Part shown: in pieces, positions 53,432-64,000 of the stretch | Layout: every line of letters starts with the position of its first letter | How positions within the stretch are numbered: position 1 is the stretch's first letter | Assembly: GCF_001434295.1 (NCBI RefSeq) | Contig: NZ_AZFA01000003.1 | Location: forward strand, 1-64,000 | Direction of reading: 5' to 3' | Length of the DNA: 64,000 nt | From: Companilactobacillus versmoldensis DSM 14857 = KCTC 3814 | GTDB taxonomy: Bacteria > Bacillota > Bacilli > Lactobacillales > Lactobacillaceae | Position numbers and translations under genes: made by a program | The notes under the pieces: generated by a model | The model's database searches: none | Told to the model about the DNA's origin: nothing | The model's input: only the letters and a program-made list of their open reading frames with translations

Positions 53432-54874
53432 TTAACCAACAGTTCCTTCCATTTCGTAACTGATCAAACGGTTAAGTTCAACAGCGTACTCCATAGGTAA
53501 TTCTTTCGTAAATGGTTCAACGAATCCCATGATGATCATTTCCGTCGCCTTAGATTCACTAAGGCCACGACTCATCAAGTAATACAATTGTTCCTCAGAA
53601 ACTTTCGAAACTTTGGCTTCATGCTCCATTGAAACATTTCCGTTCAAGATTTGATTATATGGAATCGTATCTGAACTGGAATCCTCGTCCATGATGATCG
53701 TATCACACTCAACGTGGGCTTTCGATCCGTCAGAATTACGTTCAAATCTAACAGTACCACGATAATCGACCGCTCCACCGTCTTTAGAAATAGATTTGGA
53801 AACGATTGAAGAAGATGTGTTCTTAGCATTATGGATCATTCTTGCACCAGCATCTTGATCAACGTTGTGTCCAGCAACGGCAATCGACAACATCGTTCCT
53901 CTGGCACCTTCACCATCAAGATAAACACTAGGATATTTCATAGTGATCTTTGAGCCAAGATTTCCATCGACCCATTCCATTGTGGCATTTTCCATGGCCT
54001 GAGCACGTTTTGTCTCAAGACTGTAAACATTATTCGACCAGTTTTGAATCGTCGTATAACGTACGTATGCGTCTTTCTGAGCAAATACTTCAACGACAGC
54101 AGCATGTAAACTGTCTGATGAGTAATTAGGTGCCGTACATCCCTCAACATATTGGATGCTGGCGCCTTCATCAACGATGATCAAAGTACGTTCGAATTGT
54201 CCGGTATTTTCAGCGTTCAAACGGAAGTATGACTGGATAGGAATATCCAATTTAACACCTTTTGGCACATAAATAAATGAGCCACCAGACCAAACAGCGC
54301 CATTTAAGGCAGCAAATTTATTATCGTTAGGATGAACTAGTTTACCAAACCACTTACGGAACAGTTCGGGATATTCTTTCAAAGCTGAATCTGTATCTGT
54401 AAAGATGATTCCCAGTTTATCGAACTCATTTTTCATATTGTGATAAACAACTTCTGATTCGTATTGGGCAGATGAACCGGCCAAATATTTTCTTTCAGCC
54501 TCTGGGACACCTAAACGATCGAAAGTATTCTTGATATCTTTAGGGACATCATCCCAATCACGGTATTTCTTATCAGTTGGCTTTTGATAATACAACATAT
54601 CTTTGAGATCCAAACCAGATAGATCTGGTCCAAAATCTGGCATAGGCATGCGACGATATGTCTTATAACAATTTAGTCGAAAGTCTAGCATCCACTTAGG
54701 CTCGCCTTTTTCTTTAGAAATTTGACGAACGACATCCTCAGTTAAACCACGTCCTGTTGAGAAAACTGGCTTAACGTCGTCGTGAAAGCCAAAATCATAA
54801 TCTTTATCTAAATCCAGTGCTTCAACAGATGAAGCAGCATCTTCATTATTTTTAGTGTTTTCTGTTTCTGGCAT
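53432..54874 (-). CDS. sufB: Fe-S cluster scaffold protein SufB
   Basis: A 480-aa beta-helix protein, part of the SufBCD scaffold building Fe-S clusters. The core segments [20 protein letters not shown] (the Cys usually taken to accept sulfur), [10 protein letters not shown] and SKSISKDGG are standard. ATG 54874 lies 9 nt after GGAGG; a GTG at 54883 touches the ribosome site. It is last in sufC-sufD-sufS-sufU-sufB. Confidence 0.96.
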   Translation of the reverse strand: MPETENTKNNEDAASSVEALDLDKDYDFGFHDDVKPVFSTGRGLTEDVVRQISKEKGEPKWMLDFRLNCYKTYRRMPMPDFGPDLSGLDLKDMLYYQKPTDKKYRDWDDVPKDIKNTFDRLGVPEAERKYLAGSSAQYESEVVYHNMKNEFDKLGIIFTDTDSALKEYPELFRKWFGKLVHPNDNKFAALNGAVWSGGSFIYVPKGVKLDIPIQSYFRLNAENTGQFERTLIIVDEGASIQYVEGCTAPNYSSDSLHAAVVEVFAQKDAYVRYTTIQNWSNNVYSLETKRAQAMENATMEWVDGNLGSKITMKYPSVYLDGEGARGTMLSIAVAGHNVDQDAGARMIHNAKNTSSSIVSKSISKDGGAVDYRGTVRFERNSDGSKAHVECDTIIMDEDSSSDTIPYNQILNGNVSMEHEAKVSKVSEEQLYYLMSRGLSESKATEMIIMGFVEPFTKELPMEYAVELNRLISYEMEGTVG

Positions 54875-54896
54875 TCTTTTCACCCTCCTATGTCAG

Positions 54897-57823
<2,927 letters not shown>

Positions 57824-57834
57824 AATTATCCCCC

Positions 57835-58629
57835 TTAAATTTCATCCGTTAATTTAACATCAAGATTTAAATCATCACGTAAACCAGCATATCCCTCATC
57901 TTCAAGTTTCTTAGCCAAATCGGGACCACCACTTTTGACGATACGTCCGTCCATCATTACGTGAACTTGGTCAGGCACAATATAATTCAACAATCTTTGA
58001 TAGTGAGTAATGATCAATGAACCAAAGTTATCTCCGCGCATTGAATTGACACCACGGGAAACGACTTTCAAGGCATCGATATCAAGTCCAGAATCAATTT
58101 CATCCAAAATAGCGAATTTAGGCTCGATCATCAGCAATTGCAAGATCTCATTACGCTTCTTTTCACCACCAGAAAAGCCTTCATTTAGGTAACGTTCTGA
58201 CATTTCATCGGTCATATCCAGAATCTTTTGCTTTTCATCCAATTTTTTCATGAATTGCATAACTGGGATCTGGTCATCGCTTTTACGGCGTGCATTGATT
58301 GCGGCACGCATAAATTCGACGTTAGTAACTCCAGCAATCTCAGCAGGATATTGCATTGCTAAAAATAGGCCAGCTCGAGCTCTTTCATCAACAGGCATTT
58401 CCAAGATACTTTTGCCATCCAACAAAATATCTCCCTTAGTGATCTTATAAGTGGAATTACCCATAATTGCTTGTGATAGTGTTGATTTACCAGTTCCGTT
58501 AGGTCCCATAATAGCGTGGATCTCTCCGGTACTCATTTTTAAGTTAACGCCTTTTAAAATTTCTTGGCTTTCATCTGTTTCATCATCAGTAACTGAAACA
58601 TGTAAGTCTTTAACCTCTAATGTAGACAT
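57835..58629 (-). CDS. sufC: Suf ATPase SufC
   Basis: A 264-aa ABC-type ATPase driving the Suf scaffold. Walker A is GPNGTGKST, the signature LNEGFSGGEKKRNEI, and Walker B FAILDEIDSGLD. ATG 58629 follows GGAGGGA; a frame from 58668 has no ribosome site. First gene of the suf operon. Confidence 0.97.
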   Translation of the reverse strand: MSTLEVKDLHVSVTDDETDESQEILKGVNLKMSTGEIHAIMGPNGTGKSTLSQAIMGNSTYKITKGDILLDGKSILEMPVDERARAGLFLAMQYPAEIAGVTNVEFMRAAINARRKSDDQIPVMQFMKKLDEKQKILDMTDEMSERYLNEGFSGGEKKRNEILQLLMIEPKFAILDEIDSGLDIDALKVVSRGVNSMRGDNFGSLIITHYQRLLNYIVPDQVHVMMDGRIVKSGGPDLAKKLEDEGYAGLRDDLNLDVKLTDEI

Positions 58630-58666
58630 GCTATTCCCTCCGTCGTAATTAATAAATACAACTTCC

Positions 58667-58696
58667 ATTATGCGCTTTCACAGAATAAAATAACAA
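58667..58696 (-). promoter_or_regulatory. suf operon promoter
   Basis: TTGTTA (58691-58696) and CATAAT (58667-58672) with an 18-nt spacer, minus strand, 37 bp upstream of sufC. Two direct copies of ATTCCTA (58712-58718, 58734-58740) lie just upstream. Confidence 0.45.
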
Positions 58697-58780
58697 ATCA
58701 ATATTAAAAATATTCCTAAAATAAATTAATTTTATTCCTATAATGCTTTATTATTAATGAAATTATCTCTAGTCTATACC

Positions 58781-58817
58781 AAAAAAGCCAGAACATTAAG
58801 ATGTTCTGACTTTTTTT
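58781..58817. terminator. engB terminator
   Basis: AAGCCAGAACAT/ATGTTCTGACTT stem with A and T runs on both sides, at the end of the engB gene. Confidence 0.88.
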
Positions 58818-59400
58818 ATTTCATATGATCTTCGATCCACTGCCAAACTTCATCTTTTCCTGATTTGGTTTCGGCACTGAATAACTGTAATTGGTCGGTC
58901 TGATTGATGTTCATCGTTTTATTAACGATACTAGTCGTCTTGTTCCATTGGTTCTTTTTGACCTTATCCATTTTAGTTGCTACGACCAATGTCGGTAAAT
59001 GATAATAACTAACATATTGATACATGGAGATATCATCATCACTCGGTGCATGGCGTCCATCAACTAAAATCACCACGCCCCGTAGTGGTTTTCTAGTCGT
59101 TAAATATTCTTCGATCATGACACCAAATTCTTCTCGTTGTTTCTTGGAAACTTTGGCAAATCCATATCCGGGAACATCTACTAAATACAATTGATCTTCA
59201 ATATTGTAAAAATTTAATGTTTGGGTCTTTCCAGGAGTGCTCGAGGTCCGGGCAAAACTTTTACGATTGATCAAAGTATTTATCAGACTTGATTTTCCAA
59301 CGTTTGACCGACCTAGCAAGGCAATCTCAGGATAGCCTTCGTCGGGATATTGCTTAGCGCTGACTGCGCTTAAGTTCATCGATACATTATTTACTTCCAT
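58816..59400 (-). CDS. engB: Ribosome biogenesis GTPase EngB/YsxC
   Basis: A 194-aa essential GTPase for 50S subunit maturation. G1 is [10 protein letters not shown] (30-39), G3 [11 protein letters not shown]4 ATKMDKV. The [13 protein letters not shown] switch is typical. GAGGTGG precedes the ATG. It follows clpX with a short terminator between. Confidence 0.96.
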   Translation of the reverse strand: MEVNNVSMNLSAVSAKQYPDEGYPEIALLGRSNVGKSSLINTLINRKSFARTSSTPGKTQTLNFYNIEDQLYLVDVPGYGFAKVSKKQREEFGVMIEEYLTTRKPLRGVVILVDGRHAPSDDDISMYQYVSYYHLPTLVVATKMDKVKKNQWNKTTSIVNKTMNINQTDQLQLFSAETKSGKDEVWQWIEDHMK

Positions 59401-59440
59401 ATTCCACCTCAGTCAAATCATTTTATCATCTTAAGGATAA

Positions 59441-59465
59441 TAAAAAAAGCTGCCCTTAGGCAACT
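59441..59465 (-). terminator. clpX terminator
   Basis: GTTGCC/GGCAGC 6-bp stem, 4-nt loop and seven Us on the minus strand, overlapping the clpX stop; modest strength, so some transcription may reach engB. Confidence 0.65.
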
Positions 59466-60703
59466 TTTCCATCTTTTAGAATCAATTCTGGTTTTTTGAC
59501 GCGTTTTACAGCATCTTTGGTGACTTTGATCGTATCAACATCATCGCGAGCCGGCACTTCATACATTGTATCCATCATCGTTTCTTCAACGATTGAACGC
59601 AATCCACGAGCACCAGTATTTCTTTCGATTGATAATCGAGCGATTTCTTTTAGAGCACCATCAGTGAAATCAAGTTTTACGCCATCGATATCCATTAATT
59701 CCTTATATTGTTTGACCAAGGCATTCTTAGGTTTAGTAAGAATATCAACCAAGTTTTGTTCAGTCAATTTGTCCAAGGCAGTGACGATTGGAATACGACC
59801 GATAAATTCTGGAATGATACCAAATTTCATCAAGTCTTCTGGAATGATTTGTTGCATCAAACTCTTTTGCTCATTAAGTGATTCATCTTGTTCAGCACCA
59901 AAACCAATTGTCTTATCACCAAGACGGTTCTTAACAATCGTTTCGATGCCATCAAAGGCACCACCAACGATAAATAAGATGTTAGTTGTGTCGATTTGAA
60001 TCAACTCTTGTTGAGGATGTTTTCTACCACCCTGTGGTGGAACACTAGCAATTGTTCCTTCAAGGATCTTCAACAAGGCTTGTTGAACACCCTCGCCAGA
60101 AACATCACGTGTGATTGAAACATTCTCACTCTTTTTAGCAATCTTATCAATTTCGTCAATATAAACAATACCATGTTCAGCTTTTTCGACGTCAAAATCA
60201 GCATTTTGCAAAAGCTTCAACAAAATGTTCTCAACATCTTCACCAACATAGCCAGCTTCAGTTAATGTGGTTGCATCAGCAATAGCGAATGGTACTTTGA
60301 GAATTCTAGCCAAAGTTTGGGCTAAGAATGTTTTACCGGAACCGGTAGGTCCGATCAAAGCAATGTTACTTTTTTGTAATTCTGTTTCGCCATCTTTTGA
60401 ATGTTCCATCTTATTAACACGTTTGTAATGATTGTATACGGCAACGGATAATGCTCTTTTTGCATTAGGTTGACCAATGACATATTCATTAAGGATCTTG
60501 TTGATCTCAACTGGTGTTGGAATGTTATCAAGATCTAATGGTGTGTCTTCTCCTAGCTCTTCATCAATGATCTCTTTACAAAGATCGATACATTCATTAC
60601 AAATGTAGACGCCAGGTCCCGCCACAATTTTCTTTACTTGATCCTGAGTCTTTCCGCAGAAAGAACAACTAATTGTACCAGTAGTTTCTGTACTATCAAA
60701 CAT
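59456..60703 (-). CDS. clpX: ClpXP protease ATPase subunit ClpX
   Basis: A 415-aa AAA+ unfoldase feeding ClpP. The N-terminal zinc-binding domain has Cys 13, 16, 35 and 38 (CSFCGK, CNEC). Walker A is GPTGSGKT (118-125), Walker [11 protein letters not shown], and the ClpP-docking IGF loop is seen as TIGFGA. Length is normal. Confidence 0.97.
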   Translation of the reverse strand: MFDSTETTGTISCSFCGKTQDQVKKIVAGPGVYICNECIDLCKEIIDEELGEDTPLDLDNIPTPVEINKILNEYVIGQPNAKRALSVAVYNHYKRVNKMEHSKDGETELQKSNIALIGPTGSGKTFLAQTLARILKVPFAIADATTLTEAGYVGEDVENILLKLLQNADFDVEKAEHGIVYIDEIDKIAKKSENVSITRDVSGEGVQQALLKILEGTIASVPPQGGRKHPQQELIQIDTTNILFIVGGAFDGIETIVKNRLGDKTIGFGAEQDESLNEQKSLMQQIIPEDLMKFGIIPEFIGRIPIVTALDKLTEQNLVDILTKPKNALVKQYKELMDIDGVKLDFTDGALKEIARLSIERNTGARGLRSIVEETMMDTMYEVPARDDVDTIKVTKDAVKRVKKPELILKDGKVA

Positions 60704-60782
60704 TTATTCATTCTCCTTAAGTAGTTCCAATACTTTGAAAAGCTTAGCATTGACCGCCGTGAGAGTAAAGTAATAAGCCCAT

Positions 60783-60814
60783 AAAAAAAATAAGAAGCTT
60801 AATAGCTTCTTATT
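60783..60814 (-). terminator. tig terminator
   Basis: AATAAGAAGCT/AGCTTCTTATT stem with a 4-nt loop and eight Us on the minus strand. Confidence 0.9.
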
Positions 60815-60821
60815 AATTACT

Positions 60822-62108
60822 TTATTTTTCTACAGAAGAATCAACGATTAATTCAATGGCCTTCTTAGCAGCAATATCATGAGCTAACATATCATCTGTT
60901 AATGCACCACGAACAGCTTTCTCATCCATCTTATATTCATCAGCTAATGACTTGATTTCATCTTTGATCTCATCGTCTGTTGGTTTGATTCCTTCTTTAG
61001 CAACAACTGCTTCAATAACTAAGTCAGTCTTAACACGTTCTTCGGCATCTTTAGAGAATTGCTTCTTCAAATCATCCTCTGTTGTACCTGTCATTTGATA
61101 GTACAACTTAGGATCGATACCTTGACGACGTAAGTTAGCTAAGTATTGGTTCATTTGGTTGTTAACTTCTGTGTCGATCATTGCTTGAGGGATCTCGTCG
61201 ATCTTAGCATTTTTAACTGCTCCAGAAATAGCTTCTTCTTGAATGTTTTCTTCAGCTGTTTCCTTCTTTTGATCCTTGATTTCATCATGGATCTTCTTCT
61301 TCAAGTCATCTAATGTATCAACATTTTCGTCAACATCTTTGGCAAAGTCATCATCTAACTTAGGTAATTCCTTTGATTTAACTTCGTGAACTGTTGTCTT
61401 AAAGATAGCATCTTTACCAGCTAATTCTTTGGCTTGATAGTCTTCGGGGAAAGTAACCTTAACATCAACTGTTTCGTCTTTACTTGCACCTACTAAGCCA
61501 TCTTCAAAGCCAGGAATGAAGCTGTTTGAGCCTAACTCAAGTGAGTAGTTTTGTGCACTACCACCATCGAATTCTTTACCATCAACAGTACCAACATAGT
61601 CGATAACTACAGTATCACCAGTTTCAACTTTACCATCTTTAAGAACTAATTCAGCCTGTTGTTTTTGTAATTCTTCAAGTCTCTTTTCAATGTCGCCCTT
61701 AAGAACATTACGTTTTTGTTTCTTAACAGCAATTCCAGTATAGTCTCCTAATTCAACATCAGGTTTAACTGTAATTGTGGCACTGATAGCCCAAGGCTTG
61801 CCCTTTTCCATTGATTCAACATTGATTTGTGGTTGATCAACAGGGTCAACTTTAGTATCGTCGATAGCTTTTTGATAAGCTTCTGGCAAGACACTATTCA
61901 AAGCGTCTTCATATAATGCTTCTTCACCATACATGCGGTTGAAGATTTGACGAGGAACTTTACCCTTACGGAAGCCAGGGACGTTCAAGTTTTTCTTTAC
62001 ACGATTAAAGGCTGTGTCTAAACCTTGCTTAATTGTGTCTTGGTCAATTTCAAATTTTAATTCACCAGTATTTTTTTCTTTTTTTGTAAATTTAGCCTTA
62101 GCAGACAT
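60822..62108 (-). CDS. tig: Trigger factor
   Basis: A 428-aa ribosome-bound chaperone. The N-terminal ribosome-binding domain has the signature [14 protein letters not shown], followed by an FKBP-type prolyl isomerase domain ([20 protein letters not shown]...[11 protein letters not shown]) and a helical C-terminal domain. ATG 62108 lies after GGAGGGA; a GTG-type start at 62129 is not supported. Confidence 0.96.
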   Translation of the reverse strand: MSAKAKFTKKEKNTGELKFEIDQDTIKQGLDTAFNRVKKNLNVPGFRKGKVPRQIFNRMYGEEALYEDALNSVLPEAYQKAIDDTKVDPVDQPQINVESMEKGKPWAISATITVKPDVELGDYTGIAVKKQKRNVLKGDIEKRLEELQKQQAELVLKDGKVETGDTVVIDYVGTVDGKEFDGGSAQNYSLELGSNSFIPGFEDGLVGASKDETVDVKVTFPEDYQAKELAGKDAIFKTTVHEVKSKELPKLDDDFAKDVDENVDTLDDLKKKIHDEIKDQKKETAEENIQEEAISGAVKNAKIDEIPQAMIDTEVNNQMNQYLANLRRQGIDPKLYYQMTGTTEDDLKKQFSKDAEERVKTDLVIEAVVAKEGIKPTDDEIKDEIKSLADEYKMDEKAVRGALTDDMLAHDIAAKKAIELIVDSSVEK

Positions 62109-62145
62109 TTTATCCCTCCGGTATTTCACGATCTCATACTTTGTA

Positions 62146-62174
62146 ATATTACCTTAAAAAGGTGGTCTTGTAAA
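62146..62174 (-). promoter_or_regulatory. tig promoter
   Basis: TTTACA (62169-62174) and TAATAT (62146-62151) with a 17-nt spacer, minus strand. Confidence 0.45.
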
Positions 62175-62218
62175 TGTTTCGTACGATTTATTCGCGTTCT
62201 TGGGTATTTTACCATAAA

Positions 62219-62248
62219 AAAAAGTCGAGACCAAAGTCTCGACTTTTT
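62219..62248. terminator. tuf terminator
   Basis: AAAAGTCGAGAC/GTCTCGACTTTT 12-bp perfect stem with a CAAA loop; T runs on both strands. Confidence 0.92.
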
Positions 62249-62272
62249 AAAAAATTCCAGTTTAGTCTCAGA

Positions 62273-63463
62273 TTAGTCCATGATGTCTGTAACAACACCA
62301 GCACCAACAGTACGTCCACCTTCACGAACAGTAAACTTAGTACCCTTTTCAATAGCAACTGGGGCAATTAAGTCAACTTCAAATGTTACTTGGTCACCAG
62401 GCATAACCATTTCTACGCCGTCTGGTAATTCGATAACACCTGTAACATCAGTTGTATGGAAGTAGAATTGAGGACGATAGTTTGAGAAGAATGGAGTATG
62501 ACGTCCACCTTCTTCTTTTGTCAAGATATAAACTTCACCCTTGAACTTGTTGTGTGTTTGGATTGAACCTGGTTTAGCAAGAACTTGTCCACGTTCGATT
62601 TGATCACGGTTAATACCACGAAGAAGAACACCAACGTTATCTCCGGCTTCACCAAGATCCAATGTCTTTCTGAACATTTCAAGACCAGTTACAGTTGATT
62701 TTTCGATTTCTGGTTTCAAACCAACGATTTCAACTTCATCACCGACTTTAACTTCACCACGGTCGATACGACCAGAAGCAACAGTACCACGTCCAGTGAT
62801 TGTAAATACATCTTCAACAGGCATCAAGAATGGCTTGTCGTTTTCACGACTTGGTGTTGGGATATATTCATCGATAACATCAAGAAGCTTTTCAACATTT
62901 TTGATTTGTTCTGGATCACCTTCAAGAGCTTTCAAAGCTGAACCACGGATTACAGGAATGTCATCCCCAGGGTAATCGTATTCTGAAAGTAATTCACGAA
63001 CTTCCATCTCAACTAAGTCAACCAATTCAGGGTCGTCAACAAGGTCAGTCTTGTTTAAGAAGACAACGATGTAGTCAACACCAACTTGGTGAGCAAGCAA
63101 GATATGTTCACGTGTTTGTGGCATAGGACCATCAGTAGCAGCAACAACAAGGATGGCACCATCCATTTGAGCAGCACCAGTGATCATGTTCTTAACGTAG
63201 TCAGCATGTCCTGGAGCATCAATATGTGCATAGTGACGCTTTTCAGTTTCATACTCAACGTGAGCAGTATTGATTGTGATCCCACGTTCCTTTTCTTCTG
63301 GGGCCTTATCAATATCAGCGTAATCTTCAGCTTTAGCTAAACCTTTGTCAGCCAAAACCTTTGTAATTGCGGCTGTAAGTGTAGTTTTACCATGGTCAAC
63401 GTGACCAATTGTCCCAATATTTACATGGGGCTTAGTTCTCTCATAATGTTCTTTTTCTGCCAT
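62273..63463 (-). CDS. tuf: Elongation factor Tu
   Basis: A 396-aa translation GTPase delivering aminoacyl-tRNA. G1 GHVDHGKTT (about 19-27), G2 [14 protein letters not shown]3 DAPGHADY, G4 NKTD, G5 SALKA, then two beta barrels. AGGAGG precedes the ATG. Two promoters lie upstream and a strong terminator downstream, as expected for a highly expressed gene. Confidence 0.99.
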   Translation of the reverse strand: MAEKEHYERTKPHVNIGTIGHVDHGKTTLTAAITKVLADKGLAKAEDYADIDKAPEEKERGITINTAHVEYETEKRHYAHIDAPGHADYVKNMITGAAQMDGAILVVAATDGPMPQTREHILLAHQVGVDYIVVFLNKTDLVDDPELVDLVEMEVRELLSEYDYPGDDIPVIRGSALKALEGDPEQIKNVEKLLDVIDEYIPTPSRENDKPFLMPVEDVFTITGRGTVASGRIDRGEVKVGDEVEIVGLKPEIEKSTVTGLEMFRKTLDLGEAGDNVGVLLRGINRDQIERGQVLAKPGSIQTHNKFKGEVYILTKEEGGRHTPFFSNYRPQFYFHTTDVTGVIELPDGVEMVMPGDQVTFEVDLIAPVAIEKGTKFTVREGGRTVGAGVVTDIMD

Positions 63464-63540
63464 TACAAAGAATCCTCCTAAAATTTCATTTCATAAGATT
63501 ATCCAAAGAAAATGTTCTCTAGACGGCTCTTTACTGAAAA

Positions 63541-63568
63541 ATTATACTACTTTCAGAGGTGAAAGCAA
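63541..63568 (-). promoter_or_regulatory. tuf promoter P2
   Basis: TTGCTT (63563-63568), 16-nt spacer, consensus TATAAT (63541-63546), minus strand, about 78 bp upstream of tuf. Confidence 0.7.
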
Positions 63569-63610
63569 AGGTATTCAGCTCAAATCACCAACTAAAAATA
63601 TACTCTTTGG

Positions 63611-63639
63611 ATTATACGGGGCGTGCTTTAAATTGTAAA
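63611..63639 (-). promoter_or_regulatory. tuf promoter P1
   Basis: TTTACA (63634-63639), 17-nt spacer, consensus TATAAT (63611-63616), minus strand, 70 bp upstream of P2. Confidence 0.7.
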
Positions 63640-63664
63640 CACCCTTTTGATAAAAACTCTTAAT

Positions 63665-64000
63665 TTATTGCTGAAAAGAGTTGATCAACGAATCAAATCG
63701 TTTGATCCAGTTCTCAACTTTCTTGCGTTCTGAACTTTCACTTACCTGTGATTCGTCTAATAAACCATACCGCATCAGGAATACTTTTGTCCATAGGGAA
63801 GGATCCTTAATTATTTCAGAACCGAATGGATAGACCATTGCAGCATAAAGTGAAAGCTCGCTTCGCAGATTTTCAAGTTGAACTTGATTTTCAGTATCGA
63901 TCAATTGTTTCTCCAACTCATCACACATCGCTAAATAAACATCAGTCGACATGATGGGTTTTAAGCGGATCGGGTTACAAGTCTTGTTCTCACCATAAAA
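63665..64000 (-). CDS. 3' part of an unidentified gene, cut by the window edge
   Basis: The frame ends at 63665 and stays open to the edge of the window; 111 codons are visible. An internal ATG at 63952 has no ribosome site before it, and the codons upstream (ending NPIRLKPI) look like protein, so the true start lies outside. The visible part is helical and charged (DELEKQLIDTENQVQLENL, ERKKVENWIKRFD) with no recognised family, signal or membrane helix. It is upstream of, and in the same direction as, tuf. Confidence 0.65.
   Translation of the reverse strand, partial: FYGENKTCNPIRLKPIMSTDVYLAMCDELEKQLIDTENQVQLENLRSELSLYAAMVYPFGSEIIKDPSLWTKVFLMRYGLLDESQVSESSERKKVENWIKRFDSLINSFQQ

Noticed and set aside
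59496-59999. 167-codon plus-strand frame inside clpX
   Set aside because: Ser/Ile-rich antisense shadow of clpX with no ribosome site.
60704-60782. CtsR operator upstream of clpX
   Set aside because: Only a single GGTCAA is present; the required tandem GGTCAAA heptads are not.

Overview
The window is chromosomal DNA of a low-GC Gram-positive lactic acid bacterium of the family Lactobacillaceae. Support for this: dnaE-pfkA-pyk and tuf-tig-clpX-engB gene orders, a malolactic (mleR/mleS/mleP) locus, a fructose PTS operon with a DeoR repressor, T-box and PyrR RNA control, a SUF cluster ordered C-D-S-U-B, AGGAGG-type ribosome sites and AT-rich intergenic DNA with short U-tailed terminators. The gene set would fit the Companilactobacillus group, but genus is an inference. 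No tRNA, rRNA, CRISPR array, prophage, transposase or insertion sequence was seen.

Layout. 1-7.6 kb: pyk and pfkA (lower glycolysis, with a CcpA-type cre upstream of pfkA), dnaE, a DUF2929 membrane protein, a lipoprotein and rpmF. 7.7-13 kb: a tightly packed leftward unit obg-oatA-rnz-SDR-lapA. 13-17 kb: fruR-fruK-fruA with three spaced copies of a likely FruR operator. 17-22.3 kb: uvrC, a 50-aa small protein, a cre-controlled alpha/beta hydrolase, a two-TM protein, MgtC, a low-molecular-weight phosphatase and a small HTH protein. 22.3-23.3 kb: a 0.9-kb stretch without genes, full of inverted repeats, with a predicted short RNA. 23.3-27 kb: malolactic locus. 27-31.5 kb: esterase, NupC, an orphan CitX-like protein and a secreted family I.5 lipase. 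31.7-34.6 kb: dhaKLM and a Cof-type phosphatase. 34.7-43.2 kb: an incomplete menaquinone cluster (menF-menD-menH), xylulokinase, PepV-like dipeptidase and a YfcC-type transporter. 43.3-49.6 kb: thioesterase, FabK-like flavoenzyme and pyrBCFED behind two tandem PyrR attenuators. 49.6-53.4 kb: T-box-tyrS-nhaC and a nucleoside phosphorylase. 53.4-58.7 kb: sufCDSUB. 58.8-64 kb: engB, clpX, tig, tuf with two promoters, and the 3' part of an unidentified gene cut by the window edge.

How it fits together. Carbon flow dominates: fructose uptake, glycolysis, dihydroxyacetone phosphorylation, xylulose phosphorylation and malate decarboxylation, with recognisable cre-like sites at pfkA, dhaK, the lipase and the hydrolase suggesting a shared CcpA layer. 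A quinone-type (class 2) dihydroorotate dehydrogenase whose catalytic-base position holds Cys rather than Ser lies about 6 kb from the partial menaquinone genes. The least explained items are that PyrD variant, the orphan CitX with an altered nucleotidyl-transfer motif, the truncated men operon, the tandem PyrR attenuators with no gene between them, and the structured 0.9-kb intergenic region.
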